64,000 nucleotides of DNA from Saccharum officinarum (taxonomy: Eukaryota; Streptophyta; Magnoliopsida; Poales; Poaceae). A program made the position numbers and the translations under genes. The notes under the pieces were generated by a model. That model had not been told where the DNA came from. It saw only the letters and a list, made by a program, of their open reading frames with translations, and ran no database searches. The first letter of the stretch is position 1, and each line of letters begins with the position of its first letter. Below, piece by piece: positions 31,703 through 42,299 of the stretch. The stretch is taken from assembly GCA_020631735.1 (NCBI GenBank), contig CM036201.1, forward strand, positions 72,745,253 to 72,809,252, written 5' to 3'.

Positions 31703-33315
31703 GACAGTATGCATCCCGGATGCCATCTCTTGAATTCTATGATCAGTGGATGCTTTCAAACGGATGGCATGATAGGGCTGTTTGATCTTTTCAGCAAGAT
31801 GTGGTCTGAAGTACAGAGATCAGTTCAGTGACAGTGCTCAGTGTTTGCCTGCTTGTGCGGAATTAGGTTATGAGCTTATTGGAAAAGCAGTGCATGGAAT
31901 ACTCATAAAGTCTGGATTGCTTTGGGGGCTTGAATCTGTACAAAGTGGAATAGATGATGCTCTGGGATCCAAATTGGTATTCATGTATGTGAAATGTGGT
32001 GACATGGTCTCTGCAAGAACGGTGTTTGATGCAATGTCATCAAAAGGTAATGTGCATGTATGGAATCTGATAATGGGTGGGTATGCAAAGGCTGGTGAAT
32101 TTGAAGAAAGTCTCTCACTTTTTGAGCAAATGCATGAACTTGGAATTACCCCAGATGAACATGCCATTTCTTGCCTTCTGAAGTGTATCACTTGTTTGTC
32201 TTGTGCCAAGGATGGTTTGGTGGCTCATGGGTATCTAGTAAAATTGGGTTTTGGGGCACAGTGTGCAGTTTGCAATGCACTGATATCATTCTGTGCAAAA
32301 TCCAACATGATTGACTATGCAGTCTTGGTGTTTGATAGAATGCCTCATCAAGATACCATTTCTTGGAATTCTATGATTAGTGGATGCTTTTCAAACGGAT
32401 GGCATGATAAGGCTATTGATCTTTTCAGCAAAATGTGGTCTGATGGTACAGAGATCAGTTCAGTGACAGTGCTCAGTGTTTTGCCTGCTTGTGCAGAATT
32501 AGGTTATGAGCTTGTTGGAAAAGCGGTGCATGGATATTCCATAAAATCTGGATTGCTTTGGGACCTCGAATCTGTACAAAGTGGAATAGATGATGGATGA
32601 TGCTCTTGGATCCAAACTGGTATTCATGTATGTGAAATGTGGTGACATGGGCTCTGCAAGAAGGGTGTTTGATGCAATGTCCTCAAAATGTAATGTGCAT
32701 GTATGGAATCTGATAATGGGTGGTTATGCAAAGGCTGGTGAATTTGAAGAAAGTCTCTCACTTTTTGAGCAAATGCATGAACTTGGAATTACCCCAGATG
32801 AACATGCCATTTCTTGCCTTCTGAAGTGTGTCACTTGTTTGTCTTGTGCCAGGGATGGCTTGGTGGCACATGCATATCTAGTAAAATTGGGTTTTGGGGC
32901 ACAGTGTGCAGTTTGTAATGCACTGACATCATTCTATGCAAAATCCAACATGATTGACGATGCAGTCTTGGTGTTTGATAGAATGCCTCACCAAGATAAC
33001 ATTTTTTGGAATTCTATGATTAGTGGATACACTTCCAATGGGTTAAACAGTGAAGCTATTGAGTTGTTCATAACAATGTGGATAAAAGGACAGGAGCTGG
33101 ACTCAGCTACGGTGCTAGGTGTTTTGCCAGCTTGTGCACAGTCACGTTATTGGTTTGTAGGAAGGGTGGTTCATGGTTACTTGGTCAAAACTGTATTGAT
33201 TGGGGAGACGTCGCTTGCAAATGCTCTTCTTGATATGTACTCAAATTGTTCAGATTGGCATAGCACCAATCAGATATTCAGAATTATGTCTGTTCTCTAC
33301 GTTATTTATATTTAG
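31703..33315 (+). pseudogene. PLS-class PPR gene, internally duplicated and truncated
   Basis: The frames 31782-32600 and 32590-33315 carry PPR motifs such as VHVWNLIMGGYAKAGEFEES, LFEQMHELGITPDE and ISWNSMISGCFSNG, with about 35-residue spacing. PPR proteins of this class bind organelle RNA. The segment from GATGCTCTGGGATCC at 31956 repeats at 32599 with over 90 percent identity by eye (about 636 bp plus 7). A 7-bp direct repeat (GATGATG) at the unit junction near 32590 shifts the frame. The first 150 bp after the gap form a third, badly damaged unit. The 3' end stops abruptly after a partial motif at 33315, with no E or DYW domain. I infer a broken gene that grew by unequal crossover. Indels near the gap may be partly consensus errors. 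Confidence 0.82.
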
Positions 33316-33931
33316 TGCCCTTATTTTGCATTGCATGATTCAGAATTATGTGGCACAAAATTCACTTTCAGTTCTTCATGTCACAAAGTTGTAAAACCAT
33401 ATATGTTCTGTTATTTTGATTCCGAAGCACACCAGTTCGTTTCCGATACTATCCTTAATGGCCCCTAAATCGTAGTAGGATGCAAATAAATTTATGTGCT
33501 CTCTTAACTAATTTTGTCATGTCATGTCGTCTACCGAAATCAAACAATTTCGTGGCCTTTACTCATGTCAATATTCTTCCAGTTGATCAGAATGAATATT
33601 TAGAGGAGGAATGGAAATAGATACCCTAAAAAAAAGGAGTGGAAATAGATGCGAGGTGTCCAGTGCGTTGGAGGTTTAATGAAGAGACGGAGGACACGGT
33701 TTTGCCAGATGTAAAATGGTGGAAAAGTGCCAGTAATTATTGGATTTACAAAAAAAAAAAGAGGTTGCAGCTTGTTCATCTCCCTTGAGCTGGTGAAAAA
33801 GAATGAAATCTTGCGATGAGATTGGTAAAGAAAATTGAGTTTTTTAACCTCTAGATTTAGTCGACTCCAATCAAACATAAGAAAAGGAATGCAAGTGCTC
33901 TTAAAAACTGGCGGTCCACCACCCGTTGAAG
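33316..33931. other. Intergenic, AT-rich
   Basis: A-rich tracts occur at 33628-33636 and 33749-33760. I see no gene or clear transposon. Confidence 0.5.
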
Positions 33932-35390
33932 TTTTTTTTTTTTTGGGAACCATGGGATTCCATTAATCTTGTGAACCAGATAAATCACTGGTCACCAATA
34001 CATGAATACAATCTGGTAGATTACCAGGACTAAAAACCACTTCTCCCTGAAAGAAACTACCTAGACTGGCTAACTCATGTGCTACTGCATTACAAATTCT
34101 TGAAACATGCTCTACTGAAACTTCTGCAAATTCATCAGTAAGGATATCCTTCAGCTCATGCACTAGTAAATATTGCCGACTTTGTCTTTACTAATGATCT
34201 GTCCAGAGCACGCTTCATATATATTTAAAATTTCCTGCAACTTGACCGCATCCTCCTTGGTGGCTCGGATCATAATGAGAGAATCGTCTGTACTTGGTGC
34301 CCTCTGATATTTGGGTCTGAGATCCTTTACCTGCTCGGGCTTCTTCACCTTGGGAATAAGAGTGATGTATGTGTCATTCCAAAAGCATCGGGCATTTCTC
34401 CCCCATTCAGAAAATTCAGAGCTTCAGCAACCACTTTTGCTTCCAACAATTTTTATAGAAAACCGATGGGATACCATTCCCATCCGGCCCGGGAGCCTTC
34501 AGGTCCCCAATCGATTCCAAGGCTCCTTTCACTTCTTCACTGCTGAAATCGCCCAACAGCTGCTGGTTCATTTCACTTGTGACTGCTGGAGGAACACAAG
34601 ATAATAGAGCCTGGAAATTCATAGGCCCATTTGACCTGAAAATATTGGAACAATAGTTAGCTATAATCTCCCTCTTCCCCTCCTCCTTGTCCTCCCAGCC
34701 TCCATCTCCTTTCTTCAATCTACCAATGAAATTTCTCCTCTTTCTCTCATTGCAAACAGCATAGAAATAAGCTGCGTTTCGATCTCCCTTTTGCAGCCAC
34801 TTAAACATGTGATCTTTGCTTCCAGAAAGTGTTAATTTGCTCCTCCAATCTCTCCCTCTTCATCCTCAACACTTCCTCTTTTCTCACACTATCAGCATCC
34901 ACTACTCCCCTCCTGCAGGACTCCAAATCTTTTTTCGCATTTTTCAAAAAAAAATTCGAGATCACCCAGTACATTGTGACTCCATGATTGCAGCCCACCA
35001 GCTACCTGTTTCAGAGCCTCCGCTACCGGAATAGCATGTGTGACACGGTAGCTCCCTCCAAGTTTCCTTCACCACATCTCTCCAATTTTCTTCTTCAAGC
35101 CACGCAGCCTCAAATTTGAACCCAGTATCACCTCCCTGCTGTCTTCTTCGCAATTCATAGTCCATCGAAATTATGAGAGGCCTGTGATCGGAGTGCCAAG
35201 GATCGCCATTCCGCACACTAGCCCTCGGGAACCGATGCTTCCACCCCTCATTTGCTACTGCATGATCCAGACGCTCCCGGATGTAAAATTGAGCACGGTG
35301 ACTGTTGTTCCTCCATGTAAAGATTGTGAAAATGAACACGGTGGGGCTAAGCAAAAGACGGGAGCTTGGGATAACTAGAAACATGTCTCA
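33932..35390 (-). mobile_element. L1-type LINE, 5'-truncated with internal deletions
   Basis: On the minus strand, the C-terminal part of the endonuclease (FTWRNNSHRAQFYIRERLD, SDHRPLIIS, 35384-34962) is followed by the pre-RT region (KGDRNAAYFYAVCNERKR) and early RT (KAPGPDGNGIPSVFYK, 34808-34416). A short RT segment (DDSLIMIRATKEDAVKLQEILN, near 34300) and an RNase H-like tail (VEHVSRICNAVAHELASLG, near 34080) come next. The element ends in a poly(A) seen as T13 at 33932-33944. The RT palm between the blocks is missing. No target duplication is found. Confidence 0.85.
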
Positions 35391-35654
35391 TGCATTGCTG
35401 CTGGACTTTCTTACAAATAAATCATCGCATATATGTTTATGAGTCAGACCTACATATATTCTTGCATCGTTATTAAAAGAATTTAGTAAAATAAAACTAT
35501 AATAAAAGATCAAAAACTTTAAGATGATAAATGGCAAAACAAATAACAATATAGGCATGCCTTGTATGTTTCTTATATATTGAAAATAGTAATTGTACTT
35601 AATGGAGGTGATGTAGACGGCTTGCATTATTAGGCTGAAAATAGTAATTATATA

Positions 35655-36529
35655 GTGAATTTCCAAATTGTTATCTTCATCAGTAATGCTGATAACAGTT
35701 TACACTGCAGTTATTTGAGCACTTTTACTGAAAATATTGTTACAAGCAATAATCTGGGTTTGCCATGGTCTGAGCGAATATACCGTTCTAACAATTGATG
35801 ATAATAATTGACTTATTTGTGTGAGAGAATAAAGCTGAAGGTGTCGCTTTCAGAAATTGGAGATGATTCGTCGCCTCACGTGCGACCGCCGGTGCGCGTC
35901 GTCGTCACCGGTCACGACTCACGACTCATCCATGCATGGAGAGCGGTCGGTCACGTCACGTCCAGGGCTCCGCTTCGTCCGGGGGTTAAGTGCACGCATG
36001 CCAATGCCATGGACCATCATTTCGATCATCTCCCGTGTCCGGTGCCGGCCGGCGGCCATGTAGCTCGATCGATCGCTGGAAGCAAGAGGCGTCAGGTGCA
36101 CGCCGTGCATGCGCGCAATGGTGTGCGCCTGTGCATTGCCTGCTTGCTTGGATGTATCGATCTGCACGCACGGTACTGCATCAGCATGTTCGCGTGAAAT
36201 TATCAGAACAAATCAGTCAACAGTCCTTTCAGCTTATCACTGCACCACAACTTATCACTGCTAAAAAAAAGGGTCCAAAACTGTGAAGCGAAACACAGCA
36301 ACAGACGCACAGAAAACAAGTACTGGTCCGCTAATCCTGTTTCATCATAGAGATCTGAACGCCCTTTTGGAGCAAAGACTAATTAATGCAGTGTCTTGTC
36401 GTCTTGATGGAGATGAGCATAAGATCTGGAGCTACTTCGGCTACTGTCTGCTACTGCGGCTCTTGTCTGCTACTGCCTAGGTCGTCAAGCCAAGAGGAGA
36501 AAACAGGCTAATTGAAAACGACTGGAAGG
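35655..36529 (+). repeat. Left arm of a large inverted duplication
   Basis: The 875-bp segment matches the reverse complement of 52983-52063 and, past a LINE insertion, 42291-42123. Shared anchors include GTGAATTTCCAAATTG (outer end), TACAAGCAATAATC, GATCGATCGCTGGAAGC, AAACAAGTACTGGTCCGC and TTGAAAACGACTGGAAG (inner end). No protein homology is seen in the arm. Confidence 0.88.
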
Positions 36530-36532
36530 TTG

Positions 36533-36660
36533 AATATACTATTATAATAAATTTATTTAGGAATACAAATATTGTGTTTCTACAAATCTAATCAAAGTTG
36601 AGAAAGTTTGACCTGCACGTATCCTGTAACCTCATCTATTCTAGAACGGAGGGAGTATAT
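36533..36660 (+). mobile_element. Stowaway-type MITE remnant
   Basis: The right end reads CTATTCTAGAACGGAGGGAGTA, the common Stowaway terminal repeat, and AAAGTTGAGAAAGTTTGACCT lies inside. The left terminus is missing. It abuts the inner end of the left inverted arm. Confidence 0.55.
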
Positions 36661-37104
36661 CTTAATGATCTTCATACTAGTGTTAGTGTAGTTTTTTCAA
36701 GAGCTCTTTTGCTACAATCAGAGAGAAGATTTATCGTTAGCCTTCCCGGCCTTTTGATGCTACAGCTTTGATGTAGCACCAGTATTTTTTAGACATTATA
36801 AAATTCAAACGCATCCAACATTCGGATCGATCAACATTTGTATCATAGAAACGAAAAACACAGTTCAGCACGCATGCATGCAAGAAGTTTTTCTGCAAGG
36901 GCCGATACGCCTAGCTAGCTACCGTCCATCATGGGGTGGGGGGAGCTGTCGTGGTCATGGAGTCGTGGCCGGCTGATAGCAGGACCACAGGCAGCGACTG
37001 CCGACGACTGAACGCATGCACGCGCGGGCAGCAACTACTACCTCGTTGCTGCAACAAACTCTAGCTAGCAAGTTGCAGGATCCGATGGCATGGCCACTAC
37101 TAGC
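36661..37104. promoter_or_regulatory. Upstream region of the F-box gene
   Basis: It holds GCATGCATGC and GCTAGCTAGC repeats but no coding sequence. It leads into a TATA box. Confidence 0.4.
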
Positions 37105-37110
37105 TATAAA
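37105..37110 (+). promoter_or_regulatory. TATA box of the F-box gene
   Basis: TATAAA lies in CTAGCTATAAAGGGACG, 124 bp before the ATG, which fits a transcription start near 37135-37140. Confidence 0.65.
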
Positions 37111-37233
37111 GGGACGCGATCGAGAGACCACCCAGTTCACACGCCAGACCAACCAGGTCACTGTCTCAGGCAGCAGAGCCGGAGAGGGGCAGCTAGCTAG
37201 CTAGTACTAGTAGCGCTGCGTGAGGGCGGAGAG

Positions 37234-38550
37234 ATGGCGCCGGATGCGATCGTGCAGCTGGTCGACGGCGGCGGCGAGGAGGCGGCGAAGCGCAAGGTGG
37301 TGGTGGTGCAGCAGCACCTGGACGACAACATCATGTCCAGGATCCTGTCCAAGCTGCCGTCGGAGCCCGCCCACCGCTTCGCCGTCGTCTCCAGGTCGTC
37401 GGGCGCGCTGCTCAAGCAGCCGGCCTTCCTCCAGCGCCACCTCTCCTCACGTCGTCCGCTAGCGCAGCTGCTCAAAGACGACGAACTCCCCGCCATAGTC
37501 GCCATCCAGCCCAAGGACCACCAGCGGCCCGGTGGCTACGTCCACCTCACCATCGTCAACACCGCCAACCCCAACCCCGCCGTCGCGCTCCACCTCCCCG
37601 TCCATCACGCGTACCAGCCCTTCATCGCCGAGCATGCGCCGGCCGCGTCACCGGCGGAGGGAGAGCTCGCCACCTTCCTCATGCGGACGATCCCCAAGCT
37701 CGACGCCTCTTTCGTCGCCTCGGACGGCCCCATGCTGCTGGCGCGGAACCCAACGCGCTCCTACTTCGTCTGCTACCCGGCCGCCAACCGCTGGATCGCG
37801 CTCCCGCCGCCTCCCGGGGGCGATACGGTGGCCGCCGGCTTCCGCTACGACGTCGTCATCGACGCGGCATGCGGGACCGGGACCATGTCCTTCATGGTGG
37901 TGCTTGTCGCCCCTGATCACGTGGCGACGTTCTCGTCCAAGACCGGCCAGTGGGGGACGAAGGAGCACGGCGCGCGCGAGGACGTGATGGCGTTCGGTGC
38001 TTGGGGTCCGGGCATCCGCGCCGGGAACAGCATCTACTGGCAGAGCGCCGCGGGTGACGCCCGCGCACGCGTTCTCTGCTTCGATGTGGCCCGCGGCGGC
38101 CGCGTGTCGGCGTTACGCGAACCGCCTCTGGCAGAGGGGGGCACGAAGCGCGTGGGGAGGTCTCTGGGATCGGCCGGCGGGCGGCTCCGGCTGTGCGCCT
38201 TCGACGTCCGCGACAACGAGCCGGGCAACGTCCAGCCGCACGCCGTCGAAGGAGTGCACGGCGTGTTTTTCCTGGACGACGGCGACGCGGGTACATGGCG
38301 TCGCGCGCACGAGGTGGTGGTGCGCGATGACATTTCGGTCTCTTTCTTCGGTGTGCCTCACGGCGCCGAGGTTCCAGTCGACTTCGGCGGCGGCAGTGTC
38401 TCCTCCATCATCGTCAACAAGAACCAGGCCCTGTTCCGCCGCGATCTCGACGGCGGCGACAAGGTGAGCCTGTTCAACCTCCACAACAGGCGGTATGGCC
38501 GCATGGCAAGGCTTTACAACAACTTGGACGTGTTCCCGTTGTTCCAGTGA
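37234..38550 (+). CDS. F-box protein, single exon, intact
   Basis: The 438-residue open frame is complete and without introns, from ATG in GAGAGATGGCGCC. Residues about 27-70 (LDDNIMSRILSKLPSEPAHRFAVVSRSSGALLKQPAFLQRHL) form an F-box, which docks SKP1 in an SCF ubiquitin ligase. The remaining 360 residues have alternating hydrophobic and Gly-rich strands (MLLARNPTRSYFVCYPAANRWIALPPPP, HVATFSSKTGQWG, LYNNLDVFPLFQ) that suggest a beta-propeller-like F-box-associated domain of the DUF1618/FBA kind common in grasses. The substrate is unknown. It lies in the spacer of a large inverted duplication. Third-position GC is very high, as in many intronless grass genes. Confidence 0.88.
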   Translation: MAPDAIVQLVDGGGEEAAKRKVVVVQQHLDDNIMSRILSKLPSEPAHRFAVVSRSSGALLKQPAFLQRHLSSRRPLAQLLKDDELPAIVAIQPKDHQRPGGYVHLTIVNTANPNPAVALHLPVHHAYQPFIAEHAPAASPAEGELATFLMRTIPKLDASFVASDGPMLLARNPTRSYFVCYPAANRWIALPPPPGGDTVAAGFRYDVVIDAACGTGTMSFMVVLVAPDHVATFSSKTGQWGTKEHGAREDVMAFGAWGPGIRAGNSIYWQSAAGDARARVLCFDVARGGRVSALREPPLAEGGTKRVGRSLGSAGGRLRLCAFDVRDNEPGNVQPHAVEGVHGVFFLDDGDAGTWRRAHEVVVRDDISVSFFGVPHGAEVPVDFGGGSVSSIIVNKNQALFRRDLDGGDKVSLFNLHNRRYGRMARLYNNLDVFPLFQ

Positions 38551-39139
38551 TCGCACGCCGTTATACCTTGTTAAAAGCTTTCTGAATAAATTTCTCTGTA
38601 CTGGCCTCTGTCATCGCCGTCGTCGTTGTCGTTGTCCAGGGACAGGGATGAAGGCTCCGGACCGGAAGCAGTATGTATCTCGTTTTACTGTCTTTAATTT
38701 GATGCTAGGGATGAATAATGGTGGTATGTATTATGGTATGATGAACGGAGTTTGGTGTGGCATGAAATTTTTTACTACTTCTATCTAATTCTATTCTAGT
38801 TGGATGCATATGCATTGCCATGAAAAAGTTGCTGATCTTTTTGTTTCGGAATTGTTTACTTCTGAATCTCTCTTGATGATGCACGGCCATGGAAAAGATT
38901 CTGATCTTTTGTTCGAGGAAAAGGCAACTCCATATCAATACACATACAGCTTCGGCAGATTTCCTACCGATCGACCGTGTTTTTTTTAAAAGAAATCTTT
39001 ATATAAGCCTGTTGGGTGTATGGTGCGATTGTCTGCAAATTGAATTTGTAAGCCGAACCTAGTTCACATCTCAATATCTCATAAGCACAATATGCATGCA
39101 TGGTAGCAGTAGGCACAACATGCAAGCATGGTAACAGAC
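38551..39139. other. 3' flank of the F-box gene
   Basis: An AATAAATTT signal follows the stop by about 35 bp (38585). The rest is AT-rich with ATGCATGC repeats, and I see no gene. Confidence 0.5.
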
Positions 39140-39285
39140 ATTATACAAAGTTCCTTAGCTACACTTTCAAGTTGGTAAAACGGAGTTACCTTCAGATCGA
39201 GCATGTAGGTACAGTCAACCTTTTTTACACTGCATGCAACATTTCAGTATTTGTAGGCACAGACAACGTTTCAGTGTGTGTGTTT

Positions 39286-39316
<31 letters not shown>

Positions 39317-39669
39317 GGGGCAAAGACAAGTAGCTTTTTGAAAGTGGGCAACGAGGTAGCCTAGGCCCTAGCAGCCTAGGTAGGCGCTCGCTGATCCTCG
39401 TGCATGAGCTGTGAGTCATGGCTGGGTCCTTCTGGGGCCTAGGGGTTGGGGGGCCGACGACGTGTCCCTGCACTGCATTGCTCTTTGCTGTTTTGCACTC
39501 CCGCTTTCCACGATTGAAGCCATATCAGATTCCGTGCCCCTTGCAGAAGAACAATTCTAGAGTGTGCTGAATTTCTTTCTTTGTTTTCGTTTCTCTGATG
39601 GAAACTAAACGTTGATCGATCTGTATGTTGGATGCCTTTGAACTTTAAAATCTTAATTAATACTGTACT
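39140..39669 (+). repeat. Direct duplication, unit 1 (mate at 41520-41985)
   Basis: ACAAAGTTC-TTA...CACTTTCAAGTT, GAGCATGTAGG-TACAGTC-AACCTTTT and, further on, GTTGGATG-TTT-AACTTTAAA recur in order in both units. Before the LINE insertion the two units lay about 670 bp apart. Confidence 0.7.
39283..39320 (+). repeat. T13-G25 homopolymer junction
   Basis: Thirteen T followed by 25 G. A run of this length can fold as a G-quadruplex, but it may equally be a sequencing artefact. Confidence 0.9.
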
Positions 39670-41361
39670 TTTTTTCCGAAGGGACGGCAAAAGCTTTGCC
39701 GCTATTTTTATTAGACGAAGAAAAGAAAAATAAAGAGACGACCCAGTTTTTTAAGTGAAAACCAAGCCCAAAAACCACCCACCGAGGAGAGTGAACCACT
39801 CATCCTGAACACACGTCGTCTCTTGCAGAGAGGTCGAGGTCTACTCAACTAACAACTCCTCGCTACTGAATGCTCCGGCGAAAGCACAGAGCCAACTCAA
39901 CTCAACCTGCAACTCAACTTGGTCGAAAACCGACCCAACTAGCCCCTGCACGAAGAACAACTAGCAGGGAAACAACTAAAGCAGGGAAACAACTTAAACA
40001 AAGAAGGAAAAAACAAAGGAACAGAAGACCCGTAGCAAAACCAACAGAAGCACGACCAGGACCCGGCAGCAGGAACGGGGCAGCAGAGTGGAGTTGGAAA
40101 GCCTCGCGACGCCTCCAAGAAGGACACGACGCCGAAGGCGCCGACATCGCAAGCCCGCAAGGGAAGGTTTTCACCTGCAATCCAAAACGGACGGGGGGAG
40201 AGGTGCAAGAAGGACGCCTCCAAGGAGGAAGCGACATCCGCAGACGCCGCCATCCAGGCTTTCGCCATGACCTCTCACTCCTGCACCAACACCGCCTACC
40301 AGAGGCCCCCGCAAAGGAGACAGTCACGAAGAAAAGGCGCCAATGACGAACACGGGCGTCCCCGCCGACACCTGACGCCACCACGCGAACCACGAGCGTC
40401 CTCGCAGCAAGCGCAACCGCATGACAAAGCCCCCGACAACGATGGGACGAGCCAAAGGGAGCTGCAACCACCAGCCAGCCCAGAGAGAAGCTGGACAAAG
40501 CACGCCGAAGAGGAAGCCCACCGCCGGAGCAGCAAGAACGGGGCTGCGGTAAGGGTGAAGGAAGATGACGGGGAGAAAAGGGGCCAGGGAAGTGGAGGTA
40601 GAAGCCCTAGCCACCCAGCCCGCCAACCCCTACCACCTGGCCGCAACCGACCGCCCCCCACGAGTCTCCATCCGCCGAACTCGGAGCTCCAGCCACCGGA
40701 CCCAAGGATCCGGTCGCCGACCTCCCGGGGCTGCCACCCCTGTGTGGATGCCGACCGCCACCAACCGCCGTCCGTCGTCGCCTGCACCAGCCACAGACCG
40801 GCGAGCCCCCGCCCAGGCCGGCCCCCAGGTTCCCGTACGCCGGAACCCTAGGGGCTAGCCCGAGACGCGCCCGTAGCACCTCCACGCCGCCAGGAACCGA
40901 ATCTAGCCAGTGGAGACCCAGATCCACCCAAAGGGAGGCCGGATCCGGGCCACCAGCCACCACCATGAAGACACACGACGACGGCACAGCTCATCTCCGG
41001 GAGGGGGAGGGAGAGAGGAAGAGGGATGGAGAGGAGAGGAGGCGCCTGGCCGCCGCCGTCCTTGCCCTCCACCGGGGCGCCGGCAGCGAGCTCAGGTGGC
41101 GGCCGAGACGGGAAGGGCGGGGGCGAAAGGACCGAGCCGTCATGGCCACCGAGCGCCGCCCCGCACAGGGAGCTCGCGAGCCTGGGCGAAAGGCCTCGCC
41201 GCCACCATCCTAGGGGCCGCGCGGGCATCCGGCAGCTCCCTCCGGCAGCGGCGAGGGAGGAAGGGAGGGGGGGCTGCTGGCGGCGCTAGGGTTACGGCCG
41301 TCCGAGTCGCCTGTGCGGGGCGACGCGGGGGCGTGTCGACACCGGCTCCGATGAAACTTCC
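39670..41361 (-). mobile_element. Non-autonomous LINE derivative (5' region fused to 3' end)
   Basis: The 1692-bp insert is flanked by a perfect 15-bp target duplication, AATTAATACTGTACT (39655-39669 and 41362-41376), with a short A tail on the minus strand at 39670. Its minus-strand 3' end (TTCGTCTAATAAAAATAGCGGCAAAGC...) resembles the 3' end of the LINE at 42292-52054. The rest is GC-rich, Pro/Gly/Arg-coding 5'-type sequence, and I find no endonuclease or RT. I infer mobilisation in trans by a full LINE. Confidence 0.8.
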
Positions 41362-41519
41362 AATTAATACTGTACTGATGCGCTACATTAAATAAAGTTG
41401 CATTGGGGCCATGCATCAAAGAGATCGACGAAAGGGCAAGATGCTTGTAAGAAACAAAAGAGCTACACACACTAATAATCGTCAACAGACAAATTTAGCG
41501 TTTGAGAAAGTAGTATATT

Positions 41520-41985
41520 CTACAAAGTTCTTTACCTGCACTACACTACACTTTCAAGTTTACCACTCGAGTCACTTTCTTCCAGAGCATGTAGGCCGGT
41601 ACAGTCGTCAACCTTTTCACACTGCACCCCGGCCCTTCTCAGTAGTGACCACATATACCATCGGATCTTGCAAACAGCAGTTGCAACGACAGCGGCTGCC
41701 CGCGTCGTGGCGTGCATGAACTCTTGAGTCATCGGTCCTGCGGTCAAGTGGCCACGAGATCCCTAGCTTGCTTGTCTGAGCACTGTTCCACAGCGAATTT
41801 TGCTCTCACAAGGAGATGCAGTGGCAGCCGTGACAGCACTGCTTTAAGGACAGCGGAACGGGCCAAAACTTCTCCTGTGCTGCAATTTCCTTTTTGTCTC
41901 ATAGAAATGTTGATCTGTATCTACGTTGGATGTGTTTCAACTTTAAACTCTTATTAGTACTGGCGCTACATCAAAGGGAAGGGCT
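41520..41985 (+). repeat. Direct duplication, unit 2
   Basis: Mate of 39140-39669 with several small indels. Between 41985 and 42110 a short doubled motif (AGACAGCTAGTA) occurs near 42010 and 42028. Confidence 0.7.
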
Positions 41986-42122
41986 AACGATATGTAAATC
42001 TTCTCTGCTAGACAGCTAGTACTGTACGTAGACAGCTAGTAATAAGATCACTAATTATTGTTGGGGTATAAGTAAGATATTATAAACCCTACAGTACAAA
42101 TTAACGTGGCCGACATACCTAG

Positions 42123-42291
42123 CTTCCAGTCGTTTTCAATTAGTAGCTTGCTTGACGGCCTGATGAGGCAGTAGTAGCAGTAGCACAAAACTAGAACTGC
42201 TCGAGATCTTGCATAGTTGCATGTCCCATCCGTCAAGACACTGCATGCGCTAGTCTTTGCTCGAAATTAAAAAGGACATTTCGGAAACAGT
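42123..42291 (-). repeat. Right arm of the inverted duplication, inner part
   Basis: CTTCCAGTCGTTTTCAATTA and AAGACACTGCAT-GC-TAGTCTTTGCTC mirror 36529-36380. The arm continues at 52063 after the LINE. Bases 42284-42291 are also the left target copy of that LINE. Confidence 0.82.
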
Positions 42292-42299
42292 TTGCGCCT

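Noticed and set aside
35808..36197. A 129-codon frame in the left inverted arm
   Set aside because: It is not conserved in the right arm, where indels break it, and it has no recognisable domain.
37197..38556. Minus-strand frames opposite the F-box gene
   Set aside because: Shadows of a high-GC3 single-exon gene.
39914..40858. Open frames of 160-195 codons in both strands (for example 39914-40498 and 40267-40851)
   Set aside because: They lie in the GC-rich LINE derivative bounded by a 15-bp target duplication, with low-complexity composition and no homology pattern.
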